64,000 nucleotides of DNA from Kosakonia sacchari (GCA_900109485.1 FOAY01000003.1:450655-514654), one strand, 5' to 3'. Shown: positions 45,535 to 57,280, counted from the first letter of the stretch. The notes: generated from the sequence alone by a model not told the origin. Made by a program: numbers and translations.

Positions 45535-47034
45535 ATGACAGACACCACCGCATTTATCACTCTTGAGAATATCAGCAAACAATTTCCGGGCGTGCGGGCG
45601 CTGGACAATGTGAACCTGACGCTGGAAAAAGGCGAAGTTCACTGTCTGGCCGGGCAAAACGGCTGCGGTAAAAGCACCATCATCAAAGTGATCTCCGGGG
45701 TTTATCAGCCGGAAAAAGGTGCCAGCATTGCCCTGGACGGTAAACTTTTTCACCATCTGACGCCGCAGCTCTCAGCGCATTACGGCATTCAGGTCATTTA
45801 TCAGGACCTCTCGTTATTCCCCAATTTTAGCGTGGCGGAAAATATCGCTATCCACCGTTATCTGCCCGGCGGCGATATCTGGGTACGGCGCAGCGCGATG
45901 CGTGCGCAGGCGCTGGCCGCGATGGCGCGCATCGGCGTGCGTCTCGATCCGGATAAAAAAGTTGAGAAACTCTCCATCGCCGATCGCCAGTTAGTCGCGA
46001 TTTGCCGGGCGATAGCTGCCGATGCCCGGCTGGTGATCATGGATGAACCGACCGCCTCGCTGACCCGCCAGGAAGTGAATGGGCTGCTGCGCGTGGTGAA
46101 CGAACTGAAAGCCGCAGGGATCTGCGTGGTATTCGTCAGCCACCGTCTGGATGAGGTGATGGAAGTGGCCGATCGCATTAGCGTGATGCGTGACGGCAAG
46201 CTGATTGGAACATGGCCGGCAGACGAACTGGACAGCCACGAGCTGGCGTATCTGATGACCGGACAGCGTTTTCACTACAGCCCGCTACCGGAAAAACCGC
46301 CGGTGGATCAGACGCCGATGCTGGAGCTGCGCCATCTGAGCCGCAAAGGCAAGTATCGCGATATCAATCTGGCACTGCGCAGCGGCGAGATCGTCTCCAT
46401 TGTCGGTTTGTTAGGGGCCGGGCGCACCGAACTGTGCATGAGCCTGTTTGGCATGACGCACCCGGAAGATGGCGAGATCCGCATTAACGGTAAGCTGGTG
46501 AAACTGCGCAGTAACCATGACGCCATTCGCCACGGCATTGGCTACGTTTCGGAAGACCGCCTGACGCAGGGGTTGATCATGGAGCAGTCGATTTACGACA
46601 ACACCATTGTCACCGTTTTCGACAAACTGCATACGCGCGGCGGCCTGCTCGATCACGCCAAAGCCGGGCAACTGGTTGCGGAGCTGATTCGCAATCTGAA
46701 TATCAAAGTCTCCGATGCGCAACTGCCGGTAAAAACGCTTTCCGGCGGTAACGCACAACGTATTGCCATCGCCAAATGGGTGGCGACCCATCCGCGCATC
46801 CTGATCCTCGATTCGCCTACAGTCGGAGTGGATATCGCCAACAAAGAGGGGATCTACCAGATTGCCCGCCAACTGGCGGAGCAGGGGATGGCGGTACTGA
46901 TGATTTGCGACGAAATACCGGAAGCGTATTACAACAGCCATCGCGTGCTGGTAATGCGCCGGGGTGAACTGGTGGCGGAATTCAATCCGCACCGTTGCAC
47001 GGAGCAGGAGATTGCAGAGGTGGTCAATGCGTAA
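45535..47034 (+). CDS. Sugar ABC transporter ATPase, CUT2 type
   Basis: 499 residues containing two nucleotide-binding domains, as in RbsA/LsrA. The first has Walker A GQNGCGKST and Walker B VIMDEPTAS. The second has a degenerate Walker A (GLLGAGRTE) and signature LSGGNAQRIAIAKW. ATG 45535 is chosen over a TTG six bases earlier. Its stop overlaps the first permease gene by eight bases. Confidence 0.9.
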   Translation: MTDTTAFITLENISKQFPGVRALDNVNLTLEKGEVHCLAGQNGCGKSTIIKVISGVYQPEKGASIALDGKLFHHLTPQLSAHYGIQVIYQDLSLFPNFSVAENIAIHRYLPGGDIWVRRSAMRAQALAAMARIGVRLDPDKKVEKLSIADRQLVAICRAIAADARLVIMDEPTASLTRQEVNGLLRVVNELKAAGICVVFVSHRLDEVMEVADRISVMRDGKLIGTWPADELDSHELAYLMTGQRFHYSPLPEKPPVDQTPMLELRHLSRKGKYRDINLALRSGEIVSIVGLLGAGRTELCMSLFGMTHPEDGEIRINGKLVKLRSNHDAIRHGIGYVSEDRLTQGLIMEQSIYDNTIVTVFDKLHTRGGLLDHAKAGQLVAELIRNLNIKVSDAQLPVKTLSGGNAQRIAIAKWVATHPRILILDSPTVGVDIANKEGIYQIARQLAEQGMAVLMICDEIPEAYYNSHRVLVMRRGELVAEFNPHRCTEQEIAEVVNA

Positions 47035-48016
47035 CGCAACCCTTTCCCGCCTTGTCGGGCAACATGAATTCTGGCTTGGTCTGCTGGTGATTGCGCTGGC
47101 TGTAGGGCTGAGCGTGCGTACCGATGAATTTTTATCGCTGGGTAACCTGACGGATGTGGCGACCAGCTACGCCATTCTCGGTATCCTGGCCTGCGGCTTA
47201 TTTGTGGTGCTGATCTCCGGCGGGATCGATATCTCGTTTCCGGCGATGACCGCGATTGCGCAATATGCGATGGCCAGTTGGGTGATCGCCCACGGCGGCA
47301 ACTTCGCGCTGGCGCTGGCATTAGCCATGGCCGTCGGGCTGCTGCTCGGTTTAGTGAACGGCTTTCTGGTTTACTGGCTGCGCGTCCCGGCAATCATCAT
47401 CACTATCGCCACGCTGAACGTCTATTACGGGCTGCTGGTTTACGCCACCAAAGGCACCTGGCTGTATGGCTTCCCGGACTGGTTTATGAACGGCATTAAC
47501 TGGTTCTCTTTCACCGCGGCGGATGGCTATGACTATGGCCTGACGTTGCCGCTGCTGTGCCTGGGGCTGGTGATCATTGTTACCGCCGTGCTGATGAATT
47601 ACACCCGGCTGGGCCGCCAGATTTATGCGATGGGCGGCAACCGCGATGCCGCGTCACGCCTGGGCCTTAATCTGCTGAAACTGCACTTTTATGTCTACGG
47701 CTATATGGGCATTCTGGCCGGTGTGGCCGCCGTGGTACAGGCGCAGATCACCCAATCCGTCGCCCCGAACTCATTGATCGGTTTTGAGTTGACGGTGCTG
47801 GCGGCGGTGGTGCTTGGCGGCACCAGTATGTCCGGCGGACGCGGTACGCTCACCGGCACGCTACTGGGGGTGATTCTGCTGGCCTTCCTGCAAAATGGCT
47901 TAACGCTGCTCGGCGTCTCCTCCTACTGGCACATGGTCTTTAGCGGCGCGATTATTCTCGTCAGCATCAGCGCGACCGCGTGGAATGAAAAACGCAAACT
48001 CGCAAGGGAGCTTTAA
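47027..48016 (+). CDS. Sugar ABC transporter permease, RbsC family
   Basis: 329 residues with eight or more hydrophobic segments. SGGIDISFPAMTAIAQYAMA and VLGGTSMSGGRGTLTGTLLG are the conserved BPD_transp_2 motifs. It starts at ATG 47027 inside the end of the ATPase gene. It pairs with the second permease as a heterodimer. Confidence 0.88.
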   Translation: MRNATLSRLVGQHEFWLGLLVIALAVGLSVRTDEFLSLGNLTDVATSYAILGILACGLFVVLISGGIDISFPAMTAIAQYAMASWVIAHGGNFALALALAMAVGLLLGLVNGFLVYWLRVPAIIITIATLNVYYGLLVYATKGTWLYGFPDWFMNGINWFSFTAADGYDYGLTLPLLCLGLVIIVTAVLMNYTRLGRQIYAMGGNRDAASRLGLNLLKLHFYVYGYMGILAGVAAVVQAQITQSVAPNSLIGFELTVLAAVVLGGTSMSGGRGTLTGTLLGVILLAFLQNGLTLLGVSSYWHMVFSGAIILVSISATAWNEKRKLAREL

Positions 48017-48017
48017 G

Positions 48018-48971
48018 ATGAAATCAATCGCCAGACTCTTTCCCGGTGATGCCATCATCCGTTTGCAATGCGTGATTATCATCGTTGTCGCGGTGGTCTT
48101 TTCCGCGCTGCTCGGCAGTCGCTTTTTCAGCGTCGCCAACTTCCAGTCCATCGGCTCGCAGCTACCGATCCTTGGCATGCTGGCGCTGGGCATGGGCATT
48201 ACCATGCTGACCGGTGGCATCAACCTGTCGATTATTGCCGGCGCGAACGCCTGTTCGCTGGTGATGGCAGCGGTCATCGTCACTCATCCCGACAATCCGC
48301 TGTTTCTCGCGCTGGCGCTACTGGCGGGTTTGCTGGTGGCCGTGGCGATTGGCGTACTGAACGGCGCGCTGGTGGCGTGGATCGGCGTTTCGCCCATTCT
48401 TGCCACGCTCGGCACCATGACGCTGATTTCCGGCCTTAACATTTTGCTCTCCAACGGCACGGTCATTTCCGGCTTTCCGACCGCGATCCAGTTTCTTGGC
48501 AATGCCACGCTGCTCGGTATTCCGGTAGCGCTGTTGCTGTTTATTGTGGTGGCGCTGCTGCTGTGGGTATTGCTGGAACATACCACGCTTGGCCGCAGCC
48601 TTTATCTGGTGGGATCGAACGAACAGGCCACGCGCTTTAGCGGCGTGAACACCGTGCGGGTGCAGATTTCGGTTTATGTCATCTCGGCGCTGTTGGGTTG
48701 GGTGGCCGCCATTCTGATGATGGCGAAATTCAACTCCGCGAAAGCAGGCTACGGCGAATCTTATCTTCTGGTGACCATTCTGGCGTCGGTGCTGGGCGGG
48801 ATTAACCCGGATGGCGGCTTCGGGCGCGTGCTGGGGCTGGTACTGGCGCTGGTGGTGCTGCAAATGCTGGAGAGCGGCTTTAACTTGTTGGGCATCAGCA
48901 GTTATCTGACGATGGCGCTCTGGGGCGCGGTGCTGATCCTCTTTATCGCATTACAAAATCGTAAAGCCTGA
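48018..48971 (+). CDS. Sugar ABC transporter permease, RbsC family
   Basis: 317 residues with the same fold. LTGGINLSIIAGANACSLVM and VLGGINPDGGFGRVLGLVLA mark the family. It starts one base after the first permease stop. Two distinct permeases resemble LsrC/LsrD and some pentose systems rather than single-permease RbsC. Confidence 0.88.
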   Translation: MKSIARLFPGDAIIRLQCVIIIVVAVVFSALLGSRFFSVANFQSIGSQLPILGMLALGMGITMLTGGINLSIIAGANACSLVMAAVIVTHPDNPLFLALALLAGLLVAVAIGVLNGALVAWIGVSPILATLGTMTLISGLNILLSNGTVISGFPTAIQFLGNATLLGIPVALLLFIVVALLLWVLLEHTTLGRSLYLVGSNEQATRFSGVNTVRVQISVYVISALLGWVAAILMMAKFNSAKAGYGESYLLVTILASVLGGINPDGGFGRVLGLVLALVVLQMLESGFNLLGISSYLTMALWGAVLILFIALQNRKA

Positions 48972-48987
48972 TCTCAGGAGAAAAAGA

Positions 48988-50625
48988 ATGGCGAGCTACT
49001 TTATTGGTGTGGATGTAGGAACCGGCAGCGCCCGCGCAGGCGTCTTTGATTTGACCGGCAGGATGGTCAGCCAGGCGAGCCGGGCCATTGAGATCTATCG
49101 TCCGCAGGCCGACTTTGTCGAGCAATCCTCGGACAATATCTGGCAGGCGGTGTGCAACGCCGTGCGTGACGCGGTGAATCAGGCGGATATCAACCCGATC
49201 CAGGTTAAAGGGCTGGGTTTTGACGCCACCTGTTCGCTGGTGGTGCTCGACAAAGAGGGCAACCCGCTGACGATTAGCCCATCCGGGCGCAGTGAGCAGA
49301 ATATTATCGTGTGGATGGATCACCGCGCGATCTCGCAGGCCAACCGCATCAACGCCACGCACCACCGGGTGCTGGATTACGTCGGCGGCATTATCTCGCC
49401 GGAGATGCAAACCCCCAAGCTGCTGTGGCTGAAACAGCATATGCCAAACACCTGGGCGAACGCCGGTTACTACTTTGATCTGCCGGATTTTCTGACCTGG
49501 CGGGCGACCGGCGATGATACCCGCTCGCTGTGTTCGACGGTGTGTAAGTGGACGTACATGGGCCACGAAGACAAGTGGGACAACAGCTATTTCCATGAAA
49601 TTGGGCTCGAAGATCTGTTGGAACACGACGCCGAAAAAATTGGCCGCTATGTGAAAACCATGGGCGAACCGTTGGGGCGCGGGCTGACGCAGCGCGCGGC
49701 GACGGAGATGGGGCTGATGCCGGGCACGGCGGTAAGTGTGTCGATTATTGATGCGCACGCAGGCACGCTCGGTACGCTCGGCGCCAGCGGCGTTTCTGGC
49801 GAAGTGGCGGATTTCGACCGGCGTATCGCGCTGATTGGCGGCACCTCTACCGGCCATATGGCGATCTCCCCGCAGGCACGCTTTATTGGCGGCGTATGGG
49901 GGCCGTATTATTCGGCGGTGCTGCCGGGCTACTGGCTGAATGAGGGCGGGCAGTCGGCAACCGGCGCGCTGATCGACCATATTATTCAGTCGCATCCGTG
50001 CTACGAAACGCTGCTCGGCCAGGCAAAAGCCCAGGGGCAAACCATTTACGAAGTGCTGAACGCGCTGCTGCGGAAAATGGCGGGCGAGCCGGAGAATATT
50101 GCGTTTCTGACCCGCGATATTCATATTCTGCCGTACTTCCACGGCAACCGTTCGCCGCGCGCAAATCCAACGTTAACCGGCGTCATCAGCGGGTTGAAGC
50201 TGTCGCGCACGCCAGAAGATATGGCGTTGCAGTACCTGGCAACTATCCAGGCCATTGCGCTGGGGACGCGGCATATTATTGAAACCATGAATCAGAGCGG
50301 TTACAGCATCGATACGGTGATGGCCAGCGGCGGCGGCACTAAAAACCCGATCTTTGTGCAGGAGCATGCCAACGCCACCGGCTGTGCGATGTTGTTGCCG
50401 GAGGAGAGCGAAGCAATGCTACTCGGCGGCGCGATGATGGGCACCGTGGCCGCCGGGGTGTTTGATAGCTTCCCGGAAGCCATGGCGGCGATGAGCCGCA
50501 TCGGTAAAACGGTTACGCCGCAAACCAACCGCATTAAGCAGTATTACGATCGTAAATACACCGTGTTCCACGAAATGTATCAGGATCATATGAAGTACCG
50601 CGCGTTAATGCAGGAGCCGACATGA
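48988..50625 (+). CDS. FGGY-family carbohydrate kinase (D-ribulokinase-like)
   Basis: 545 residues of the FGGY kinase fold. The N-terminal phosphate loop is GVDVGTGSARAGVFDLTG, and the C-terminal ATP site has MASGGGTKNPIFVQEHANAT. The layout fits the FGGY/YpCarbK group, whose characterised relatives phosphorylate D-ribulose. The kinase probably traps the imported pentulose (or a C5 relative) as a 5-phosphate. AGGAG precedes the start. It overlaps the isomerase gene by four bases. Confidence 0.85.
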   Translation: MASYFIGVDVGTGSARAGVFDLTGRMVSQASRAIEIYRPQADFVEQSSDNIWQAVCNAVRDAVNQADINPIQVKGLGFDATCSLVVLDKEGNPLTISPSGRSEQNIIVWMDHRAISQANRINATHHRVLDYVGGIISPEMQTPKLLWLKQHMPNTWANAGYYFDLPDFLTWRATGDDTRSLCSTVCKWTYMGHEDKWDNSYFHEIGLEDLLEHDAEKIGRYVKTMGEPLGRGLTQRAATEMGLMPGTAVSVSIIDAHAGTLGTLGASGVSGEVADFDRRIALIGGTSTGHMAISPQARFIGGVWGPYYSAVLPGYWLNEGGQSATGALIDHIIQSHPCYETLLGQAKAQGQTIYEVLNALLRKMAGEPENIAFLTRDIHILPYFHGNRSPRANPTLTGVISGLKLSRTPEDMALQYLATIQAIALGTRHIIETMNQSGYSIDTVMASGGGTKNPIFVQEHANATGCAMLLPEESEAMLLGGAMMGTVAAGVFDSFPEAMAAMSRIGKTVTPQTNRIKQYYDRKYTVFHEMYQDHMKYRALMQEPT

Positions 50626-51224
50626 GCAGTGGCTGGCAGCAGGCCTGCGCCGCGTGGCACATCTACAGCGAAGAGATGGCGGCGCTGAACCGCCATCTTA
50701 ACGAAACGCAGTGGCAGGCGCTGATGGCGGAGCTGCGCGGCTGTCGCGGAAAAATTGCGGTCACCGGCGTTGGCACTTCCGGCATTGCGGCACGCAAAAT
50801 CGCCCATATGCTGGCCTGCGTTGAGCGTCCGGCGATGTATCTCAACGCCACCGATGCAGCGCACGGTGATTTGGGTTTTCTGGATGCCAATGATGTGGTG
50901 ATTATGCTGTCGCGCGGCGGGAATTCCGATGAGCTGACGCGGCTGCTGCCCGGTCTGGCGGCGAGAGGCGTGGCGCTTATCAGCGTGACGGAAAACCTGG
51001 ATTCAGCGATAGCACAGGCCTCACGGCTGGTGATTTCAACCGGTGTTCGCCGCGAGATCGATCCGCTGAACATGCTGGCAACCACCTCGATTGTGCTGGC
51101 GCTGGCGATATTCGATGCCGCCTGCGCATGCCTGATGAGCGAAAGCGGTTATTCGCAGGAGACATTGCTGGCCGTGCATCCCGGCGGAGATGTTGGCTTA
51201 ACGTTAAGAAACAAAGCGCCTTGA
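50622..51224 (+). CDS. SIS-domain sugar-phosphate isomerase
   Basis: 200 residues comprising one SIS domain. GVGTSGIAARKIAHMLACVE and LNATDAAHGDLGFLDANDVV resemble the isomerase domain of arabinose-5-phosphate isomerase (KdsD/KpsF) without its CBS domains. It probably interconverts a ketose and aldose phosphate made by the kinase. Last gene of the operon, followed by a REP pair. Confidence 0.78.
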   Translation: MSSGWQQACAAWHIYSEEMAALNRHLNETQWQALMAELRGCRGKIAVTGVGTSGIAARKIAHMLACVERPAMYLNATDAAHGDLGFLDANDVVIMLSRGGNSDELTRLLPGLAARGVALISVTENLDSAIAQASRLVISTGVRREIDPLNMLATTSIVLALAIFDAACACLMSESGYSQETLLAVHPGGDVGLTLRNKAP

Positions 51225-51233
51225 AACAACGAC

Positions 51234-51267
51234 GCCGGATGGCGGCTAACGCCTTATCCGGCCTACG
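51234..51267 (+). repeat. REP element
   Basis: GCCGGATGGCGGCTAACGCC then TTATCCGGCCTACGG, an imperfect palindrome typical of enterobacterial REP sequences. Confidence 0.8.
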
Positions 51268-51313
51268 GTGTGTCGTGCGTTTGCCATCCACCACCCGGAG
51301 GGTTGATGGTTTT

Positions 51314-51346
51314 GCAGGCCCGATAAGCGTAGCGCCATCGGGCCTG
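51314..51346 (-). repeat. REP element in opposite orientation
   Basis: GCAGGCCCGATAAGCGTAGC then GCCATCGGGCCTG, in inverted orientation to the REP at 51234, so the two make a BIME between convergent genes. Confidence 0.8.
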
Positions 51347-51355
51347 TTCACCGGT

Positions 51356-54300
51356 TTAACCAATGGTCATCAGGCTGGCGTTACCGCCCGCGGCGGCGGT
51401 GTTGACGCTTAACGAACGTTCCAGCCACAGGCGTTCGAGCAGGATATGGCTTTCCCCGCGAGCAAAACCCTGCACCGAGACAATTGCGCCGTCGCGTGCA
51501 GCCACGTTTTCACACAGCGTAACCAGTTGATCGGAATCACCATGGAAAATCACCGCGTCAAACGCCTGCGCCATTAGCGCATCGGCTTTGGCGAACTGGA
51601 TGTGCGCGCTGATGATCGGCGGAAGCTGTTTCGCCAGATCGCGATGCAGCGTGTCATCCGGCCACAACAGCTGGCTGCCGCAGGCGATTACCGCCGCCAG
51701 TTGTATCAGCGCATCCTGTTCGTTATCTGCCACGCAAAGTACGCGTTCGCGCGGAACCAGCGTCCAGCTATTACGCTCGCCGGTCGGGCCTGGCAGCAGA
51801 CGCTGCGTTCCGCTCTGCGCCAGCTCGCCAAACTGACGGCACAGCGCCTGTAGCGCCGGACGATCGGCGGCCCACGCGCTCAGCGCTTCCAGCGGTTGCG
51901 CCATCACGTTTTTCAACTGGGCATCCAGCGGCGCGGTAGCATCATGCCGGGCGAGCGTTTTCAGTACCGCATTTTCCGGGCGGCTACCGAGCAGGCGATA
52001 GAGATAGAGCGGCCCGCCTGCTTTCGGCCCGGTACCGGATAACCCTTCGCCGCCAAACGGCTGCACGCCGACCACGGCGCCCACCATATTGCGGTTAACG
52101 TACAGGTTGCCGACGTGCGCGCTGCCGGTCACCTGGGCGATGGTTTCATCAATGCGCGTATGCACGCCGAGCGTCAGACCGTAGCCGGAAGCATTGATCT
52201 GCTCAATCAACTGCGGTAACTGATTACGGCTGTAGCGCACCACGTGCAGCACCGGCCCGAAGACCTCTTTTTGCAGCTCGTCGAAGCTCTCCAGCTCAAT
52301 CAGCGTCGGCGCAACGAAGGTGCCGGTACGCCATTCGCGCGCATCTTCGCTGTTTTCGCGCATTGCCTGGAATACATTGCGCCCTTTGGCCTGCATCGCC
52401 TGAATATGTTTGTCGATATTTGCTTTTGCTTCAGCATCGATCACCGGACCGATATCGGTGGTCAGACGGCCTGGATTGCCCATCCGGCATTCGGCCATCG
52501 CACCGCGCAACATGGTCAGCGTGTGATCGGCAATCTCTTCTTGCAGGCACAGCACGCGCAGTGCCGAACAGCGCTGTCCGGCGCTGTCGAACGCGGAGGC
52601 CAGCACATCGATAACCACCTGTTCGGTGAGCGCCGACGAATCGACAATCATCGCATTCATACCGCCGGTTTCGGCGATGAGCGGCGTTGGACGGCCCTGC
52701 GCATCGAGTCGCGTGGCGATGGTGCGTTGCAGCAGGCTGGCCACTTCGGTCGAGCCGGTGAACATCACGCCGCGCACCCGCGCATCGGAAGTCAGCCGTG
52801 CGCCGACGGTTTCGCCACGCCCTGGCAGCAATTGCAACACTCCGGCAGGAACGCCTGCTTCCAGCAGAATGGCTACACCTTGCGCGGCAATCAGCGGGGT
52901 TTGTTCTGCGGGTTTGGCCAGCACGCTGTTGCCTGCCGCCAGCGCGGCGGCAATCTGCCCGGTAAAGATCGCCAGCGGGAAGTTCCACGGGCTGATACAA
53001 ACCACCGGCCCCAACGGGCGATGGGTTTCGTTATCAAAATCGGCGCTGACCTGGCCTGCGTAATAGCGCAGAAAATCCACCGCTTCACGCACTTCGGCAA
53101 TCGCATTGCTGAAGGTTTTCCCGGCTTCACGCACCAGAATGCCCATCAACTGCGGCATCTGATCCTCCATCAGCACGGCGGCGCGTTGCAGAATGGCGGC
53201 GCGTTCCTGCGGCGGTGTGGCGAACCAGATGGGCGCATGATTAACGGCATTATTCAGCGCCTGTTCCACGTCTTCATCGCGGGCTTCCACCACGTAACCC
53301 ACCACATCTTTCGGCTCTGCCGGGTTGATCACCGCGATTGGCTCGCCTTCCATCACCTGCTGCTCCAGCATCGGACGGGCATACCATTTCTGCGTGGCGC
53401 TGTTCAGCAACGAGGAAGAGAGCGACGCCAGGCGGTGTTCATTCGCCAGATCCAGACCGGCGGCGTTGATGCGTCCTTCACCATACAGGGCGCGGGGCAG
53501 GGGGATCTTCGGATGCGGTAGACCGACCTGGCCTTCCTGCGCGGCCAGCTTTTCCACTTCCGCCACCGGGTCAGCCACCAGCGCATCCAGCGGTAGTGTG
53601 GTATCGGCAATGCGGTTAACAAAGGAGGTATTGGCCCCGTTTTCCAGCAGACGCCGCACCAGGTAGGCCAGCAGGGTTTCATGCGTCCCGACTGGCGCAT
53701 AAATGCGGCACGGGCGGTTCAGTTTGCCGTCGGCAATTTTCCCTACCACCTGCTCGTACAGCGGTTCGCCCATGCCATGCAGACACTGGAACTCATACTG
53801 CCCGGGGTAGTAGTTTTGCCCGGCAAGCTGGTAAATCGCCGCCAGCGTATGGGCGTTGTGGGTGGCGAACTGCGGGTAGATCAGGTTCGGCACCGCGAGT
53901 AATTTTTTCGCGCAGGCGAGGTAGGAGACATCGGTGTTCACCTTGCGCGTATAGACCGGATAACCCTCCAGCCCTTCCATCTGCGCGCGTTTGATTTCGC
54001 TGTCCCAGTAAGCGCCTTTGACCAGGCGAATCATCAGACGGCGGCGGCTGCGGGTTGCCAGGTCAATCAGGTAATCAATGACAAACGGGCAGCGCTTCTG
54101 GTAGGCCTGAATCACAAAGCCGATTCCGTTCCAGCCTGCTAACTCTGGCTCAAAGCAGAGTTTTTCCAGCAAATCGAGGGAGATTTCCAGACGATCGGCC
54201 TCTTCGGCATCAATATTGATACCAATATCGTACTGGCGCGCCAGCAGGGTGAGGGATTTCAGGCGCGGATAGAGCTCTTCCATGACGCGATCGTATTGCG

Positions 54301-55315
54301 CACGGCTGTAGCGCGGATGCAGAGCGGAAAGCTTAATCGAGATGCCTGGCCCTTCGTAGATCCCGCGACCGTTGGACGCCTTACCGATGGCGTTGATGGC
54401 CTGCTGATAGGAGACCATATAAGCCTGCGCATCGGCGGCGGTGAGCGCCGCTTCGCCCAGCATATCGTAGGAGTAGCGGAAGCCTTTCTCTTCCAGCTTG
54501 CGGGCATTCGCCAGCGCTTCGGCGATGGTTTCGCCGGTGACGAACTGTTCGCCCATCAGGCGCATTGCCATATCCACGCCTTTGCGGATCAGCGGCTCGC
54601 CGCTTTTCCCGATAATGCGGTTCAGGGCGTGCGAGAGATTCGCTTCGTTGTGCGTGGAGACCAGTCGCCCGGTAAACAGCAGGCCCCAGGTGGCGGCGTT
54701 GACGAACAGCGACGGGCTGCGGCCAATGTGCGACTGCCAGTTGCCGTTGCTGATTTTGTCGCGGATCAACGCGTCGCGGGTGGCTTTATCCGGGATGCGC
54801 AGCAGCGCTTCTGCCAGACACATCAGCGCCACGCCTTCCTGTGAGGAGAGCGAAAACTCCTGCAACAGGCTTTGCACCATGCCAGCACGGCCGGAAGCGG
54901 TTTTCTGATGACGTAATTTTTCTGCTAACTGGTAAGCCAGTTTATGGGCATTTTCCGCGACCGGCTGCGGCAGACGAGCCTGCTCCAGCAGCATCGGCAC
55001 CGCGTCGGTTTCCGCCCAGCGCCAGGCACCGGTAATGGCGGCGCGGGAAACAGACTGCGGCAGGATCTGCTCGGCAAAGTCGAGGAACGGCTGGTGGCTC
55101 TCGTCAGCCGGAACGCCGCTTTCCTCATCCTGTGACGTTGCCGCTGGCGCGGCGGCCAGCTCCGGTAACCCTTCGCTGCTCTCCAGCTTCTCCAGATAGT
55201 TAAAAATGGCCTGTTTAATTAACCAGTGCGGCGTGCGGTCGATCGTTGCTGCGGCGGCTTTAATCCTTTCGCGCGTGGCGTCATCAAGCTTGACCCCCAT
55301 CGTGGTGGTGCCCAT
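51356..55315 (-). CDS. putA: Trifunctional PutA: proline dehydrogenase, P5C dehydrogenase and repressor
   Basis: 1319 residues, one fewer than E. coli as I recall. Residues 1-47 form a ribbon-helix-helix DNA-binding domain (MGVKLDDATRERIKAAAATI). The FAD proline dehydrogenase barrel includes RLMIRLVKGAYWDSEIKRAQ, and the C-terminal half is an aldehyde dehydrogenase with catalytic Cys in SAGQRCSALRVL. It oxidises proline to glutamate at the membrane and represses put genes when proline is absent. It is divergent from putP across a 417-bp control region with GTTGCA boxes. Confidence 0.97.
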   Translation of the reverse strand: MGTTTMGVKLDDATRERIKAAAATIDRTPHWLIKQAIFNYLEKLESSEGLPELAAAPAATSQDEESGVPADESHQPFLDFAEQILPQSVSRAAITGAWRWAETDAVPMLLEQARLPQPVAENAHKLAYQLAEKLRHQKTASGRAGMVQSLLQEFSLSSQEGVALMCLAEALLRIPDKATRDALIRDKISNGNWQSHIGRSPSLFVNAATWGLLFTGRLVSTHNEANLSHALNRIIGKSGEPLIRKGVDMAMRLMGEQFVTGETIAEALANARKLEEKGFRYSYDMLGEAALTAADAQAYMVSYQQAINAIGKASNGRGIYEGPGISIKLSALHPRYSRAQYDRVMEELYPRLKSLTLLARQYDIGINIDAEEADRLEISLDLLEKLCFEPELAGWNGIGFVIQAYQKRCPFVIDYLIDLATRSRRRLMIRLVKGAYWDSEIKRAQMEGLEGYPVYTRKVNTDVSYLACAKKLLAVPNLIYPQFATHNAHTLAAIYQLAGQNYYPGQYEFQCLHGMGEPLYEQVVGKIADGKLNRPCRIYAPVGTHETLLAYLVRRLLENGANTSFVNRIADTTLPLDALVADPVAEVEKLAAQEGQVGLPHPKIPLPRALYGEGRINAAGLDLANEHRLASLSSSLLNSATQKWYARPMLEQQVMEGEPIAVINPAEPKDVVGYVVEARDEDVEQALNNAVNHAPIWFATPPQERAAILQRAAVLMEDQMPQLMGILVREAGKTFSNAIAEVREAVDFLRYYAGQVSADFDNETHRPLGPVVCISPWNFPLAIFTGQIAAALAAGNSVLAKPAEQTPLIAAQGVAILLEAGVPAGVLQLLPGRGETVGARLTSDARVRGVMFTGSTEVASLLQRTIATRLDAQGRPTPLIAETGGMNAMIVDSSALTEQVVIDVLASAFDSAGQRCSALRVLCLQEEIADHTLTMLRGAMAECRMGNPGRLTTDIGPVIDAEAKANIDKHIQAMQAKGRNVFQAMRENSEDAREWRTGTFVAPTLIELESFDELQKEVFGPVLHVVRYSRNQLPQLIEQINASGYGLTLGVHTRIDETIAQVTGSAHVGNLYVNRNMVGAVVGVQPFGGEGLSGTGPKAGGPLYLYRLLGSRPENAVLKTLARHDATAPLDAQLKNVMAQPLEALSAWAADRPALQALCRQFGELAQSGTQRLLPGPTGERNSWTLVPRERVLCVADNEQDALIQLAAVIACGSQLLWPDDTLHRDLAKQLPPIISAHIQFAKADALMAQAFDAVIFHGDSDQLVTLCENVAARDGAIVSVQGFARGESHILLERLWLERSLSVNTAAAGGNASLMTIG

Positions 55316-55732
55316 GCTTTGCTCCTGTTTTTTTGGCTGTTTTGCGGTTCAGGCAGAAATATCCATCATGTTGCAACTTTGTGCAACCTTGTTAAATGTG
55401 ACCTGGCTGGCAAGGTTAAAAATGAATTAAATGTTAATTGCTGGTAACAAGAAAAGGCGCTGGATATTTCACTGGCAAAGCAGGTTTTATGCGGTGGATA
55501 ACACTTTTAAAAGGTGCAACCTGGAAAAGTGTGACACAGTACAACCTATCGCAAAAAGCTATCAAGCTCAGGATGAATTTGATGTAAATGCTGTGTTAAA
55601 TCAATTGTGAATAAGTGAGGCTTCCGGCAGGATACGGGCGCTTCTGATAATCAATACGCGCCATCACTACGTTCCAGTGATGGATAAAGCAGCAGAATGA
55701 TTTTGCTGACGAAGAACCCTGGAGACTCCTTA
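55316..55732. promoter_or_regulatory. put control region with PutA-type GTTGCA boxes
   Basis: This divergent region contains GTTGCAAC (55370-55377), TGCAAC (55382-55387) and TGCAAC (55515-55520). All three match the GTTGCA core bound by the PutA ribbon-helix-helix domain. The first two lie 12 bp apart near putA. The region is otherwise AT-rich and gene-free. Confidence 0.65.
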
Positions 55733-57241
<1,509 letters not shown>

Positions 57242-57254
57242 CACGCCATTGACG

Positions 57255-57280
57255 AAAAACCCGCTGCGGCGGGTTTTTTT
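57255..57280 (+). terminator. Terminator after putP
   Basis: AACCCGC-TGCG-GCGGGTT followed by seven Ts. Confidence 0.88.

Noticed and set aside
48943..50142. A 399-codon minus-strand open frame
   Set aside because: It is antisense to the FGGY kinase, which has clear kinase motifs. The shadow has an atypical Arg/His-rich composition.
51234..51346. Repeats considered as a CRISPR fragment
   Set aside because: The two units are inverted REP sequences of known type with no regular spacers.
52244..53521. A 425-codon plus-strand open frame
   Set aside because: It lies wholly antisense to putA, whose protein is full-length and strongly recognisable. Long shadow frames are common opposite GC-rich genes, and this one has histidine/arginine-rich low-complexity content and no ribosome site context.
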